From: M3007 sp046329435
GTDB taxonomy: Bacteria; Bacteroidota; Bacteroidia; Chitinophagales; Saprospiraceae
Reading direction: 5' to 3'
Assembly: GCA_046329435.1 (NCBI GenBank)
Contig: JAXLUR010000014.1
Span: 1 to 64,000, forward strand
DNA: 64,000 nt
Each line of letters begins with the position of its first letter. The first letter of the stretch is position 1. The notes under the pieces were generated by a model. It saw only the letters and a program-made list of their open reading frames with translations, did no database searches and had not been told where the DNA came from. The position numbers were made by a program, and so were the translations under genes. This document shows, piece by piece, positions 8,233 to 16,023 of the stretch.

Positions 8233-8769
8233 ATGAAAAAAACTTTTCTCCTGCTCTTTGCACTGGCAGGCCTTAGCGGACTCACGGCTTTTGTTCTTCC
8301 TTCGGCGCAAAAGATCGACCCGGAACTCAAATGGTACACCTGGGAAGAAGCCATCGAGTTGAACAAAACGAAGCCCAAGAAACTGATGGTGGACGTGTAC
8401 ACCGATTGGTGCGGCTGGTGCAAACGCATGGATAAAACGACTTTTACCGATCCGAAAGTCGTGGCTTACATCAACCAGTACTTCTACCCGGTCAAACTCA
8501 ATGCAGAGCAAAAAGCCGATATTCAGTTCAACGGCGAAACGTTCAAATATGTCGATACGGGCAATGGCCGTGGCGTACATACCCTGGCCTACTCGCTGCT
8601 CGATGGCCAGATGCAATATCCTACTGTCGTGTACCTCAACGAAAAATACGAACGCATCATGATCTCGGCCGGGTTCAAAGAACCTGCCGACCTGATGAAA
8701 GAACTCCGCTTTTCGGCGGAAGAACACTACAACAACACCAGCTGGGAACAGTACAAGGCTGCCAACTGA
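8233..8769 (+). CDS. exported thioredoxin-family protein
   Basis: 178 residues: a Sec signal peptide (MKKTFLLLFALAGLSGLTAF), then a thioredoxin_7/DUF255-like domain with the redox motif TDWCGWCKRMDK (about residues 65-76) and a cis-Pro segment YPTVVYLNEK. Expected to act in the periplasm as a thiol-disulfide reductase; the partner is unknown. ATG at 8233 is chosen because the signal peptide begins there and the -7 box overlaps the longer frame. A very long inverted repeat follows the stop. Confidence 0.85.
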   Translation: MKKTFLLLFALAGLSGLTAFVLPSAQKIDPELKWYTWEEAIELNKTKPKKLMVDVYTDWCGWCKRMDKTTFTDPKVVAYINQYFYPVKLNAEQKADIQFNGETFKYVDTGNGRGVHTLAYSLLDGQMQYPTVVYLNEKYERIMISAGFKEPADLMKELRFSAEEHYNNTSWEQYKAAN

Positions 8770-8793
8770 GTGCTGTCCTATTGCGTAAAAAGA

Positions 8794-8870
8794 GGGGGCT
8801 TGCAGGTTTTTTACTTCAAAAAATATTGGCAATCAATGTTTTGAAATAAAAAACCTGCAAGCCCCCCTTT
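8794..8870. terminator. bidirectional terminator with 28-bp inverted repeat
   Basis: Arms 8794-8821 and 8839-8866 are complementary over 28 bases with one mismatch, around a 17-base loop. It lies between the convergent thioredoxin and cysK genes, with T-rich sequence after it on the plus side. The stem is much longer than those of other terminators in this window. Confidence 0.8.
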
Positions 8871-8884
8871 TGTTTTTCAGCCTC

Positions 8885-9796
8885 TTAATACAGATCGTCG
8901 ATAGAAAGATAGCGCTCGCCGGTGTCGTAGTTGAAGCCCAGAATGCGGGCGCCTGCTTCGATTTCAGGCAGTTGCTGTGCAATGGCAGCCAGCGTGGCGC
9001 CCGAAGAAATTCCGCCAAAAATACCTTCCTCGCGAGCCGCCCGTTTGGCGTATTCGAATGCCGCATCCCGGCTGATGCGGATAACGCCGTCGAGCACGTC
9101 GGTATGCAGGTTTTTGGGAATAAAACCCGCCCCGATGCCCTGAATGGGGTGAGGCGCCGGACTGCCGCCTGAAATGACGGGACTGAGTTCGGGTTCCACG
9201 GCAAAAACCTTCAAAGCCGGGAATTTTTCTTTCAATACTTCTCCGACCGCGGTAATGTGCCCGCCGGTTCCGACACCTGTAATCAGGTAATCGATTCCTT
9301 CCGGAAAATCTTCGAGGATTTCGAGCGCTGTGGTGCTTCGGTGAATAGCCAGATTGGCCTCATTTTCAAATTGTTGCGGCATCCAGGCATTCGGCAGCTC
9401 TGCCAGCAGCTGGGTAGCGCGCTCGATGGCGCCTTTCATGCCTTTTTCGCGGGGCGTAAGATCGAACTGCGCCCCGTAAGCAGCCATCAGGCGACGGCGC
9501 TCTACCGACATGCTTTCGGGCATCACCAGGATCAGGGAGTAGCCTTTGACCGCCGCGACCATTGCCAGGCCAATGCCGGTATTGCCGCTGGTCGGCTCCA
9601 CGATGACGGAGCCGGGGCGCAGTTCACCCCGGCGTTCGGCGGCTTCGATCATCGACAGGGCGATGCGGTCTTTGATACTTCCGCCGGGGTTGGCCCGTTC
9701 CAGCTTGATCCAGATTTCATGGCGCTCGCCGAACAGGCGGTTGATTTTTACGTGAGGGGTACGACCGATGGTCTCGAGAATACTATTCGCTTTCAT
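8885..9796 (-). CDS. cysK: cysteine synthase A (O-acetylserine sulfhydrylase)
   Basis: 303-residue PLP enzyme making L-cysteine from O-acetylserine and sulfide in the cytoplasm. PLP-lysine motif NPGGSIKDRIAL (about 36-47), substrate loop PTSGNTGIGLA, the PLP-phosphate loop GVGTGGHITAVG and EEGIFGGISSGA are visible. Length is normal. It lies 84 bases downstream of cysE on the same strand, forming a two-gene cysteine operon; an AT-rich palindrome sits between them. Confidence 0.95.
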   Translation of the reverse strand: MKANSILETIGRTPHVKINRLFGERHEIWIKLERANPGGSIKDRIALSMIEAAERRGELRPGSVIVEPTSGNTGIGLAMVAAVKGYSLILVMPESMSVERRRLMAAYGAQFDLTPREKGMKGAIERATQLLAELPNAWMPQQFENEANLAIHRSTTALEILEDFPEGIDYLITGVGTGGHITAVGEVLKEKFPALKVFAVEPELSPVISGGSPAPHPIQGIGAGFIPKNLHTDVLDGVIRISRDAAFEYAKRAAREEGIFGGISSGATLAAIAQQLPEIEAGARILGFNYDTGERYLSIDDLY

Positions 9797-9831
9797 GCGG
9801 AAAACAACAGTTGATTTTTATTAAATAAATT

Positions 9832-9848
9832 ATTGTTTATCAAACAAT
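9832..9848. promoter_or_regulatory. palindrome in the cysE-cysK gap
   Basis: ATTGTTT-ATC-AAACAAT, 7-bp arms around a 3-base centre in an AT-rich stretch between cysE and cysK. It could be a regulator-binding site or a weak RNA hairpin; no function is shown. Confidence 0.3.
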
Positions 9849-9880
9849 TATAAAAGGAGCTCCACCCGGCGCCTGCATGG

Positions 9881-10723
9881 TCATATCACGAAATTGATCG
9901 GCTCGTCAAAAGCCCGGGTACGCACTTTTACCTGCGACTGATGCACTACGATTGAAAACGGCGGTACCGATTCGGTCAGCCAGGCATTGCCGCCCACCAC
10001 CGTGTCGTGGCCCACGGTGGTTTTACCGCCGAGGATGGTGCAGTTGGCGTACAACACGCAGTTGTCTTCAATCGTGGGATGGCGCTTGACGTTGGCCAGC
10101 GATTTGTCTACCTGCAAAGCGCCCAGCGTGACGCCCTGGTAGATCTTTACATGATTGCCGATCACAGCGGTCGCCCCGATGACCACTCCTGTTCCGTGGT
10201 CGATAAAAAACGAGCGCCCTATGGTGGCAGCCGGGTGGATGTCAATACCGGTTTTTCCGTGTACATATTCAGAAAAAAATCGGGGAAGCAGCGGCACGCC
10301 CAGGCGATGCAACAGGTTGGCAATCCGATAGTTGGCGATGGCGTAGAAGCCCGGGTAGGTCGCGATCACCTCCTCGATGCAGGTAGCGGCCGGGTCGAAC
10401 ATGAGAATAGCCGAGGCATCTTCCAGCAGCGCTGTGTGCAGTTGAGGCAACAGGAGAAAAAAGCGGTCGATCAATCGGGGCAAGCCGTCGTCCGGGCTGT
10501 CGTCCATAAGTTCCTGCAACAGTCTTTCCAGGTCGGTTTTCAGGCGGCCGTAGCGAACTTCTGCCGGGTAATGGACGGATTCGTTGATAGGAAACAACAA
10601 TTCGAACAACCCGTCAGCGAGCTGCTGCGTATCGCGCTTGGGCGGAATTTTAACCGACAGGCGGTTGCGTTCGAGATCGAGTTGTTCAAAAAAACCTGAG
10701 AGTGATGGATCAATAGCGGACAT
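9881..10723 (-). CDS. cysE: serine O-acetyltransferase
   Basis: 280 residues, acetylating serine to O-acetylserine, the first step of cysteine synthesis. An alpha-helical N-terminal domain (about 1-150) is followed by left-handed beta-helix hexapeptide repeats: GIDIHPAATIGRSFFIDHG, GVVIGATAVIGNHVKIYQG and HPTIEDNCVLYANCTILGG. His residues in IHPAA and DHGTGVVIG correspond to the active-site region. It resembles the longer EpsC/SAT-type of Bacteroidota. It precedes cysK and has a structured leader ending in a terminator just upstream of its ATG, suggesting transcription attenuation. Confidence 0.93.
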   Translation of the reverse strand: MSAIDPSLSGFFEQLDLERNRLSVKIPPKRDTQQLADGLFELLFPINESVHYPAEVRYGRLKTDLERLLQELMDDSPDDGLPRLIDRFFLLLPQLHTALLEDASAILMFDPAATCIEEVIATYPGFYAIANYRIANLLHRLGVPLLPRFFSEYVHGKTGIDIHPAATIGRSFFIDHGTGVVIGATAVIGNHVKIYQGVTLGALQVDKSLANVKRHPTIEDNCVLYANCTILGGKTTVGHDTVVGGNAWLTESVPPFSIVVHQSQVKVRTRAFDEPINFVI

Positions 10724-10868
10724 GGTGTTTGATCAATAAAAAAGCCCTTTCTCGATGGATATCGGGAAAGGGCCTGGGTGATACCAAATTGGCCAACTCA
10801 ACGCCTGTACAGGCCGTATAAGCGGTTTCCCCTTTCCAACGGAAGGGGACAACAACAAGTACAGGTGC
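10724..10868 (-). promoter_or_regulatory. cysE leader RNA: candidate attenuator/riboswitch
   Basis: On the minus strand, in transcript order, there is a 7-bp closing stem (CCTGTAC at 10865-10859 with GTACAGG at 10810-10804). It encloses a hairpin CCCCTTCC-GTT-GGAAAGGGG (10848-10829), and an intrinsic terminator (10773-10736) follows just before the cysE ATG. The segment GGAAAGGG (10837-10830) is also the exact complement of the terminator 5' arm CCCTTTCC (10772-10765), so it can form an anti-terminator. I do not recognise a known riboswitch class. Confidence 0.55.
10736..10773 (-). terminator. intrinsic terminator in the cysE leader
   Basis: Minus strand: GCCCTTTC pairs with GAAAGGGC, then after one mismatch CGAT pairs with ATCG around an ATCC tetraloop; a run of T residues follows. 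It sits 12 bases upstream of the cysE start codon, which is unusual for a terminator of an upstream gene because the upstream neighbour reads the other way. Confidence 0.75.
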
Positions 10869-10998
10869 AATGGCCGAGGAACATGAATTACCGGAGTTTG
10901 GATTTAAAACGCAAGACCGCCCAACAGGTTGCATCGGCCGGGTATTTTTTCATACAAATTCCCTGGAGACAATACGGCGACCTAGTCAAACGGCCGTT

Positions 10999-11006
10999 TA
11001 CCTTTG
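10999..11006 (+). promoter_or_regulatory. -7 promoter box TACCTTTG for the thiolase gene
   Basis: Exact TAnnTTTG match 27 bases before the ATG at 11033, supporting that start over the much longer open frame beginning at 10778. Confidence 0.5.
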
Positions 11007-11032
11007 CAGCTCCTGACCATATAAACCTTGTC

Positions 11033-12250
11033 ATGACCTCTTCCATACAGACTGCATACCTGATCGACGGAGTGCGTACGCCGATCGGCAATTTTGGCGG
11101 CACGCTATCCACTGTTCGAACCGACGACCTGGCTGCCCACGCCATTCAGGCACTTTTGGCGCGGCACCCCGGCCTCAACCCTGCCGCTATCGACGACGTG
11201 GTGCTTGGGTGCGCCAACCAGGCCGGCGAAGACAATCGCAACGTGGCGCGGATGGCCCTCCTGCTGGCCGGGCTACCGGTAAGTGTGCCCGGCGAGACGG
11301 TCAACAGGCTTTGCGCCAGCGGCCTTGCCGCCGCCATTCACGCAAAGCGGGCGATTGCCTGTGGCGACGGCGACCTTTTCATTGCTGGCGGAGTAGAAAA
11401 CATGACGCGCGGCCCCTACGTGCTGAGTAAATCGGCCAAACCATTTGGCACCGATGCGCAATTGTTCGATTCCAGCTTTGGCTGGCGCTTTATCAATCCT
11501 CGCATGCAGGCCCTTTACGGCACCGATGCGATGGGGCAAACTGCGGAAAATCTTGCCGAGCTGGATGGAATCTCCCGCGAAGACCAGGATGCCTACGCTT
11601 TCCGCAGTCAGCAAAAAGCAGCGGCAGCCCGCAGTGAGGGGCGCCTTGCAGAAGAAATCGTCGCAGTTCAGGTGCCTCAGCCCAAAGGAGAGCCTGTGTT
11701 TTTTTCGGCCGATGAATTTATCAAACCCAATACAAGCCTTGAAATTCTGGCCAAACTCAAACCCGCCTTTAAAAAAGACGGCAGTGTGACGGCTGGAAAT
11801 TCGTCGGGGCTCAACGATGGCGCTGCAGCCTTGCTCCTTGCTTCGGACCGCGGCATAGCGCAACACGGCTTGCAACCGATAGCGCGCCTGATCAGTTCTG
11901 CGGTAGTGGGCGTCGAGCCGCGTATCATGGGAATCGGACCTGTAAAAGCGTCGCAAAAGGCGTTGGAAAAAGCAGGTTTGGGCCTGGCTGACCTCGATCT
12001 GATCGAAATCAACGAGGCTTTTGCCGCACAGGTGCTCGCCTGTACGCGCCGGCTTGGGCTCGACGACCACGATCCGCGCATCAATCCCAACGGCGGCGCC
12101 ATTGCATTGGGGCATCCGCTGGGCATGTCGGGCGCGCGCATATTACTGGCTGCTGCCCGCCAGCTGCAACGAAGCGGGGGCCGATACGCCTTGTGCACGA
12201 TGTGCATCGGCGTGGGACAGGGCTATGCCCTCGTCATCGAAAGAGTGTAA
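11033..12250 (+). CDS. acetyl-CoA acyltransferase, PcaF-like (3-oxoadipyl-CoA thiolase type)
   Basis: 405-residue thiolase. The N-terminus AYLIDGVRTPIGNFGGTLS and the segment CANQAGEDNRNVARMALLLA are hallmarks of the PcaF/PaaJ branch. The acyl-accepting Cys is in NRLCASGLAA (about 90), the catalytic His in NPNGGAIALGHPLGMSGAR and the second Cys in LCTMCIGVGQG. PcaF cleaves 3-oxoadipyl-CoA to succinyl-CoA and acetyl-CoA, but Bacteroidota members are often used in general beta-oxidation, and no aromatic-degradation genes are visible here. The start is set by the -7 box and by the family N-terminus. It is divergent from cysE. Confidence 0.85.
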   Translation: MTSSIQTAYLIDGVRTPIGNFGGTLSTVRTDDLAAHAIQALLARHPGLNPAAIDDVVLGCANQAGEDNRNVARMALLLAGLPVSVPGETVNRLCASGLAAAIHAKRAIACGDGDLFIAGGVENMTRGPYVLSKSAKPFGTDAQLFDSSFGWRFINPRMQALYGTDAMGQTAENLAELDGISREDQDAYAFRSQQKAAAARSEGRLAEEIVAVQVPQPKGEPVFFSADEFIKPNTSLEILAKLKPAFKKDGSVTAGNSSGLNDGAAALLLASDRGIAQHGLQPIARLISSAVVGVEPRIMGIGPVKASQKALEKAGLGLADLDLIEINEAFAAQVLACTRRLGLDDHDPRINPNGGAIALGHPLGMSGARILLAAARQLQRSGGRYALCTMCIGVGQGYALVIERV

Positions 12251-12315
12251 AAACGGAAATTTAACGATCGTTTGTTGCGGAAGGAAGCGCCGGCAGCACG
12301 GTGCAGGAAGCGCTC

Positions 12316-12774
12316 CTAATGGTTTTCAACGGTATCCATTTCCAGGATCAAAATGGAATCGGGCGGCATTTGTTCCTCCTGTACAGGAGCCGTTTCCGCA
12401 GCCCTGCCCAATTCCAGTTCAAATTCAATGCCCCGCATGGTCGTGGCCAACACCAGTGAAGAATCGTTAAATGATTTCACCTGATAGGTCAGCGGCTGCA
12501 CGCCTTTCTGGAGTATTTGATTCTTTTTGATTTCAAAGTCGGCGGTTTCATCCATACCGGTCAGATTGGTCTCCATTGTACCGTTTTCCTTGAAAGAAAA
12601 GTACGTCCCGTCCAGGTTGCCGGTTTGTTTTTGATTGCGCAGGGCTTTGCGCAACTCCCAACGGCCCAGCAGGTTTTCAGTTTGCATGCCGGCATCAGGG
12701 TTACAAGCCGCAACCAGCAGCATCAGGCTCATGCCTGCTGTGATTACATGAAATTGTATCGGGCGGAGGGGCAT
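12316..12774 (-). CDS. lipocalin-like lipoprotein
   Basis: 152 residues. The signal peptide ends in a good lipobox, LVAAC (Cys about residue 24). The mature part begins with NLLGRWELRKA and contains FKENGTMETNLTG and DFEIKKNQILQKG, a pattern typical of small Bacteroidota lipocalin-like lipoproteins of the DUF4923/lipocalin_4 kind. The C-terminus is acidic. It follows cas6 on the same strand with a 52-base gap; a functional link is not evident. An internal Met at 15 could be an alternative start. Confidence 0.6.
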   Translation of the reverse strand: MPLRPIQFHVITAGMSLMLLVAACNPDAGMQTENLLGRWELRKALRNQKQTGNLDGTYFSFKENGTMETNLTGMDETADFEIKKNQILQKGVQPLTYQVKSFNDSSLVLATTMRGIEFELELGRAAETAPVQEEQMPPDSILILEMDTVENH

Positions 12775-12826
12775 TTTGGCAAGTTTTTCTTTTATTTGGA
12801 AAATAGCAACCGGGGAATACGCCTTG

Positions 12827-13618
12827 TTATTTCATTTCCACAAAACCAAAACCCAGGTGCGGGTATTCTCCGAAGCCGGCAAAATAACAGAATTCGACCA
12901 GCGGGACGGGCAATTTCACTTCAAACTCATACACAAACCCACGCAATTGACTGACGCCTTCCGGGTTGGGCTTTAAATGGATCAATCGCGACTTTGCCTG
13001 TCCGATCAAACGAAACTCCATCGGGAAAGAGGGGTCAAGCAATTTGAGGTTGACCAGCGATTTGTACTGATACGCGGCCTTGAAACGGCGGACGATATGA
13101 TGAAAAAAGCTGACGTCGTAATTCTCCGCGTCGGGCAACAGATACAGGTTGGCCACCTTTCCCTCTTCCACAGTAGTGACGGAAATGGGAGAAACGGCTT
13201 TAAACTGCATACTATCCTTGAAATTGGGCTTGGGCATGATCTGCCAGTGTTTCACCTCAAACTGGGCAGGGCGCCCGTCCAGCGTACCCAATTGCAAAGG
13301 CACCTGGCGAAATAAATGAACCACCTGCTGTTCAAAAGCCGGATCGATATAAACTGCAATGCTGAGTTTTACCTGATTGCCCAAAAGTTTGAACTCCTGC
13401 TTCACCTGGTCCATTTCATAAGGGTATATGGCCAACGGACTGAAAGTGAATAGCTTGAAATTACGGGAGCTCAAATCAAATCCCCGTTGCTGCACCCAAC
13501 TGGACAATTCCGCACCCGCTTTGGAGAGTACTGTGAATATCCAATTCGAGATTTCGGACTGGTAGTTAATTGGAATAATAGTGCCTTTCTGGCACGAAAG
13601 GCTGAATTGTATGCGCAT
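12827..13618 (-). CDS. cas6: CRISPR-associated endoribonuclease Cas6
   Basis: 263 residues with the tandem ferredoxin-like layout of Cas6. The N-terminus MRIQFSLSCQKGTIIPINYQ and LSSWVQQRGFDLSSRNFKLFTFSPL resemble the first RRM-like domain; the C-terminus AGFGEYPHLGFGFVEMK is the Cas6 glycine-rich loop. Cas6 cleaves CRISPR precursor RNA within its repeats. ATG at 13618 is chosen; 26 further codons upstream lack a better start. No CRISPR array or other cas gene lies in the window, so it is an orphan here. Local DNA is somewhat more AT-rich than its neighbours. Confidence 0.85.
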   Translation of the reverse strand: MRIQFSLSCQKGTIIPINYQSEISNWIFTVLSKAGAELSSWVQQRGFDLSSRNFKLFTFSPLAIYPYEMDQVKQEFKLLGNQVKLSIAVYIDPAFEQQVVHLFRQVPLQLGTLDGRPAQFEVKHWQIMPKPNFKDSMQFKAVSPISVTTVEEGKVANLYLLPDAENYDVSFFHHIVRRFKAAYQYKSLVNLKLLDPSFPMEFRLIGQAKSRLIHLKPNPEGVSQLRGFVYEFEVKLPVPLVEFCYFAGFGEYPHLGFGFVEMK

Positions 13619-13683
13619 ATGGTTAGAATGGTGATTAAAGGTCAGATTAAAAGTCCCAAGTACATTTTGTCTGATTTTCGGGC

Positions 13684-13712
13684 GAAAAGTACGCAAAAGT
13701 TAAAACCGACAA
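13684..13712 (-). promoter_or_regulatory. possible cas6 promoter
   Basis: Minus strand: TTG (13712-13710), 18-base spacer, TACTTTTC (13691-13684), one mismatch to TAnnTTTG, 65 bases upstream of the cas6 ATG. Confidence 0.35.
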
Positions 13713-13753
13713 GCCAAAAAATAAGATTTCGCTTGCAAACCGGATTTTAACGT

Positions 13754-15874
13754 TTAGCGCACCAGCGTCACCGTGCCGGTGAGGAATTCCTGTTTGCCAT
13801 TGCCGTATTCCACAACCGCAGCCCATGTAAATACGCCGGGTTTCATCAATTTGCCCCTGAAATAGCCGTCCCAGCCTTCAAATTCATTTTGAGGCAAAAA
13901 GTCGTCCCGCCGGTAACACAGCTCCCCCCAACGGTCGTAAATCTGAAACGTAATTACCCTGCGTACCGAGGCGCTTGTAAAAATGCCGATCACATCGTGC
14001 AGGCCGTCGTCGTTGGGCGAAAAAACATTGGGTACCCACACGGCGTGGTCCTCCAGGAAATTTACGTTGATCGCATCGCTGGCCGTGCATCCTGTGACCG
14101 GGTCGGTGACCGTGACGGAGTAGGTTCCTCCGCCTTGCACTTCGATAAAGGAGGCTGTACTTCCGGTGCTCCATTGGTATCCCCAGTCAGGATCGCCATT
14201 TCCCAGGACCAATGTTTCGCCCGCCATCAGCAGCGTGTCAGAAGAATCGAAGCGGAATTGCAGCGGCGGCGCCGTTTGCACCCAGATCGAATCGGCGGCC
14301 ATACAGCCCCACAAGTCGATCGCCATGACGGAATACCAGCCACTTGTGCCGGCCGGCACTTCCGTGTCAGGGGTCATTGCTCCATTGCTCCAGCGATACA
14401 GGCAGGACTCGCAGTTGGCGCTGAGGGCGCTGAGTGAAACCGGCAAACCTGCGCAAGGCTGTTGCGGGCCGTTCTCCATGATGTCCACCGCCGTTTCACA
14501 ATCGGTGACCAGTACCCAAAAATCATTCACACCCGCGCAGGGCTCCGATTTTTCGAAGCCGATACCGGAGTCAGAATGGCCGCCGAAGGCCAGAGCGCCA
14601 TCGGCAAAAGCGGCGACTCTTGTCGGGGCGTCATTGCCGCTGCCACCGAGGGTCTGTTGGGCGCGCACGAGTCCCGTTGCCGGGTCGAAGGTCAGCACCC
14701 AGAAATCGAAACCGCCATGCCCCGGAGATGTTTTGTTGCCCGATTGGCCCGAATCGGTTACCCCTCCGAGCACCAGGTCGGAGCGTTTGTTTTCATGGAT
14801 GAAATAAAGATCGTCGAGGCCGGCGCCGCCAAAACTCCAGTCGTTGGTTTTGTTGCCGTCCGTATCGAGTTCAAGCAGCCAGAAATCGCTATAACCTCCC
14901 CAAAACGCGCTGTTTTTACCATTGTTAAATACTGTTGGCGGCGAAGGTTGCGATGCCGAGCGCCCGCCGAGGTACAGCTTTCCCGCGCCCGACAGGCACA
15001 AAGCATAGGGAAAATCTTCCGATGCGCCTCCGTAGCGGTGGTTCCAGATCAGTTGGCGGTTGGAAGGATTGAATTTGGCCAGCCAGAAGTCGAGCCCTCC
15101 CCGTGCGGAATCCGCCGCGATTTCACCAGAGCCAGGCGTGGAAAACGTACCGCCAGAGAGATAAACCATACCATCAGGCGCCCAGGCCAGGTCCTGTATC
15201 TGATCGTAATTGTCGCCTCCGATGGTTTTGTCCCAGATCATTTCGCCCTGTGTGTCGGTTCGAATCAGCCAGAAATCCTGACCTCCGCGAGAGGCTTCGC
15301 TTTTATCGCCGCCCGTTCCGGAATCGGAGTGGCAGCCCAGCAGGAAACCGCCGTCAGGCATTTCCAGCGCGGAAAAAAGTTCATCGCGCCCGCCACCGCC
15401 AAAGGATTTATCCCACAACAGGTTGCCATCGGCATCCAGTCGGATGATCCAGACATCCATATCGCCCCTCGAAGGCTCTGTTTTGTCGCCGCTAACACCG
15501 GAATAGGAATAACCGCCGCACAAAAAACCGCCGTCGGTCGTTTGGATCAGCATCCACAGGCGTTCGTCCTGATCTCCGCCATACGTGTGCAGCCAGAGCG
15601 GGTTGCTATTCAGGTCGAGTTTCAGGATCAAAATATTCCAGGAAGGGTCGGCAGGGTCGCCAAAAGTCAGGTTGGAACGGGAAGAACCGCCCACCACCAC
15701 GCCGTCATCGACAACCAGCAGGCCATTCAATTCCTCATAGTTTTCACCACCTGTCGTTTTGTCCCACCTGATCGCATACTGCGCGTGCAACTGGACCATA
15801 GGCATGATCCAGCAACAGATCAATGCCAGTGTTACAGGCCGGGAAAAGGGAAAAATACCGGTCGAAAAACCCAT
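13754..15874 (-). CDS. secreted repeat protein with T9SS type B (gliding-motility-associated) C-terminal domain
   Basis: 706 residues. The signal peptide (about 1-32, ending VQLHAQ) is followed by about seven copies of a ~55-60-residue repeat built around WDKTxGGxxxD, DGGFLLGG and GDKSExSRG...DFWLI, resembling delta-60/Kelch-like beta-propeller blades. An Ig-like or PKD-like region (about 450-600) precedes the ~90-residue C-terminal domain starting VWVPNVFSPNDDGLHDVIGI, the T9SS type B (TIGR04131-like) signature. It is probably exported to the cell surface. ATG at 15874 begins the signal peptide; 73 codons of open frame upstream overlap ccsA. Confidence 0.8.
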   Translation of the reverse strand: MGFSTGIFPFSRPVTLALICCWIMPMVQLHAQYAIRWDKTTGGENYEELNGLLVVDDGVVVGGSSRSNLTFGDPADPSWNILILKLDLNSNPLWLHTYGGDQDERLWMLIQTTDGGFLCGGYSYSGVSGDKTEPSRGDMDVWIIRLDADGNLLWDKSFGGGGRDELFSALEMPDGGFLLGCHSDSGTGGDKSEASRGGQDFWLIRTDTQGEMIWDKTIGGDNYDQIQDLAWAPDGMVYLSGGTFSTPGSGEIAADSARGGLDFWLAKFNPSNRQLIWNHRYGGASEDFPYALCLSGAGKLYLGGRSASQPSPPTVFNNGKNSAFWGGYSDFWLLELDTDGNKTNDWSFGGAGLDDLYFIHENKRSDLVLGGVTDSGQSGNKTSPGHGGFDFWVLTFDPATGLVRAQQTLGGSGNDAPTRVAAFADGALAFGGHSDSGIGFEKSEPCAGVNDFWVLVTDCETAVDIMENGPQQPCAGLPVSLSALSANCESCLYRWSNGAMTPDTEVPAGTSGWYSVMAIDLWGCMAADSIWVQTAPPLQFRFDSSDTLLMAGETLVLGNGDPDWGYQWSTGSTASFIEVQGGGTYSVTVTDPVTGCTASDAINVNFLEDHAVWVPNVFSPNDDGLHDVIGIFTSASVRRVITFQIYDRWGELCYRRDDFLPQNEFEGWDGYFRGKLMKPGVFTWAAVVEYGNGKQEFLTGTVTLVR

Positions 15875-15974
15875 GGTTGCGCATTTGGAAACATGGTGGA
15901 AAAAATCGTGCCGAGCCGCGAGAGGCGCGGGATTAATGCAAACGGATGCCTTGCTTCGACTGGTATGCGGATGA

Positions 15975-16022
15975 GACAGGAAGGCATGCAAAATTAACAT
16001 GCCTTCCTGTCGGGTAATCAAA
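15975..16022 (-). promoter_or_regulatory. promoter inside a 14-bp inverted repeat
   Basis: Minus strand: -33 TTTG (16022-16019), 22-base spacer, -7 TAATTTTG (15996-15989). The -7 box fills most of the 9-base loop of a perfect 14-bp inverted repeat (15975-15988 with 15998-16011). The repeat lies just after the ccsA stop, so it may also act as a transcript 3' end signal. Confidence 0.5.
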
Positions 16023-16023
16023 A

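Noticed and set aside
12827..13753. Possible CRISPR array next to cas6
   Set aside because: No regularly spaced repeats found on either side of the gene.
14462..15997. 511-codon plus-strand open frame opposite the T9SS type B gene
   Set aside because: No domain or promoter; the minus-strand gene has signal peptide, repeats and sorting domain.
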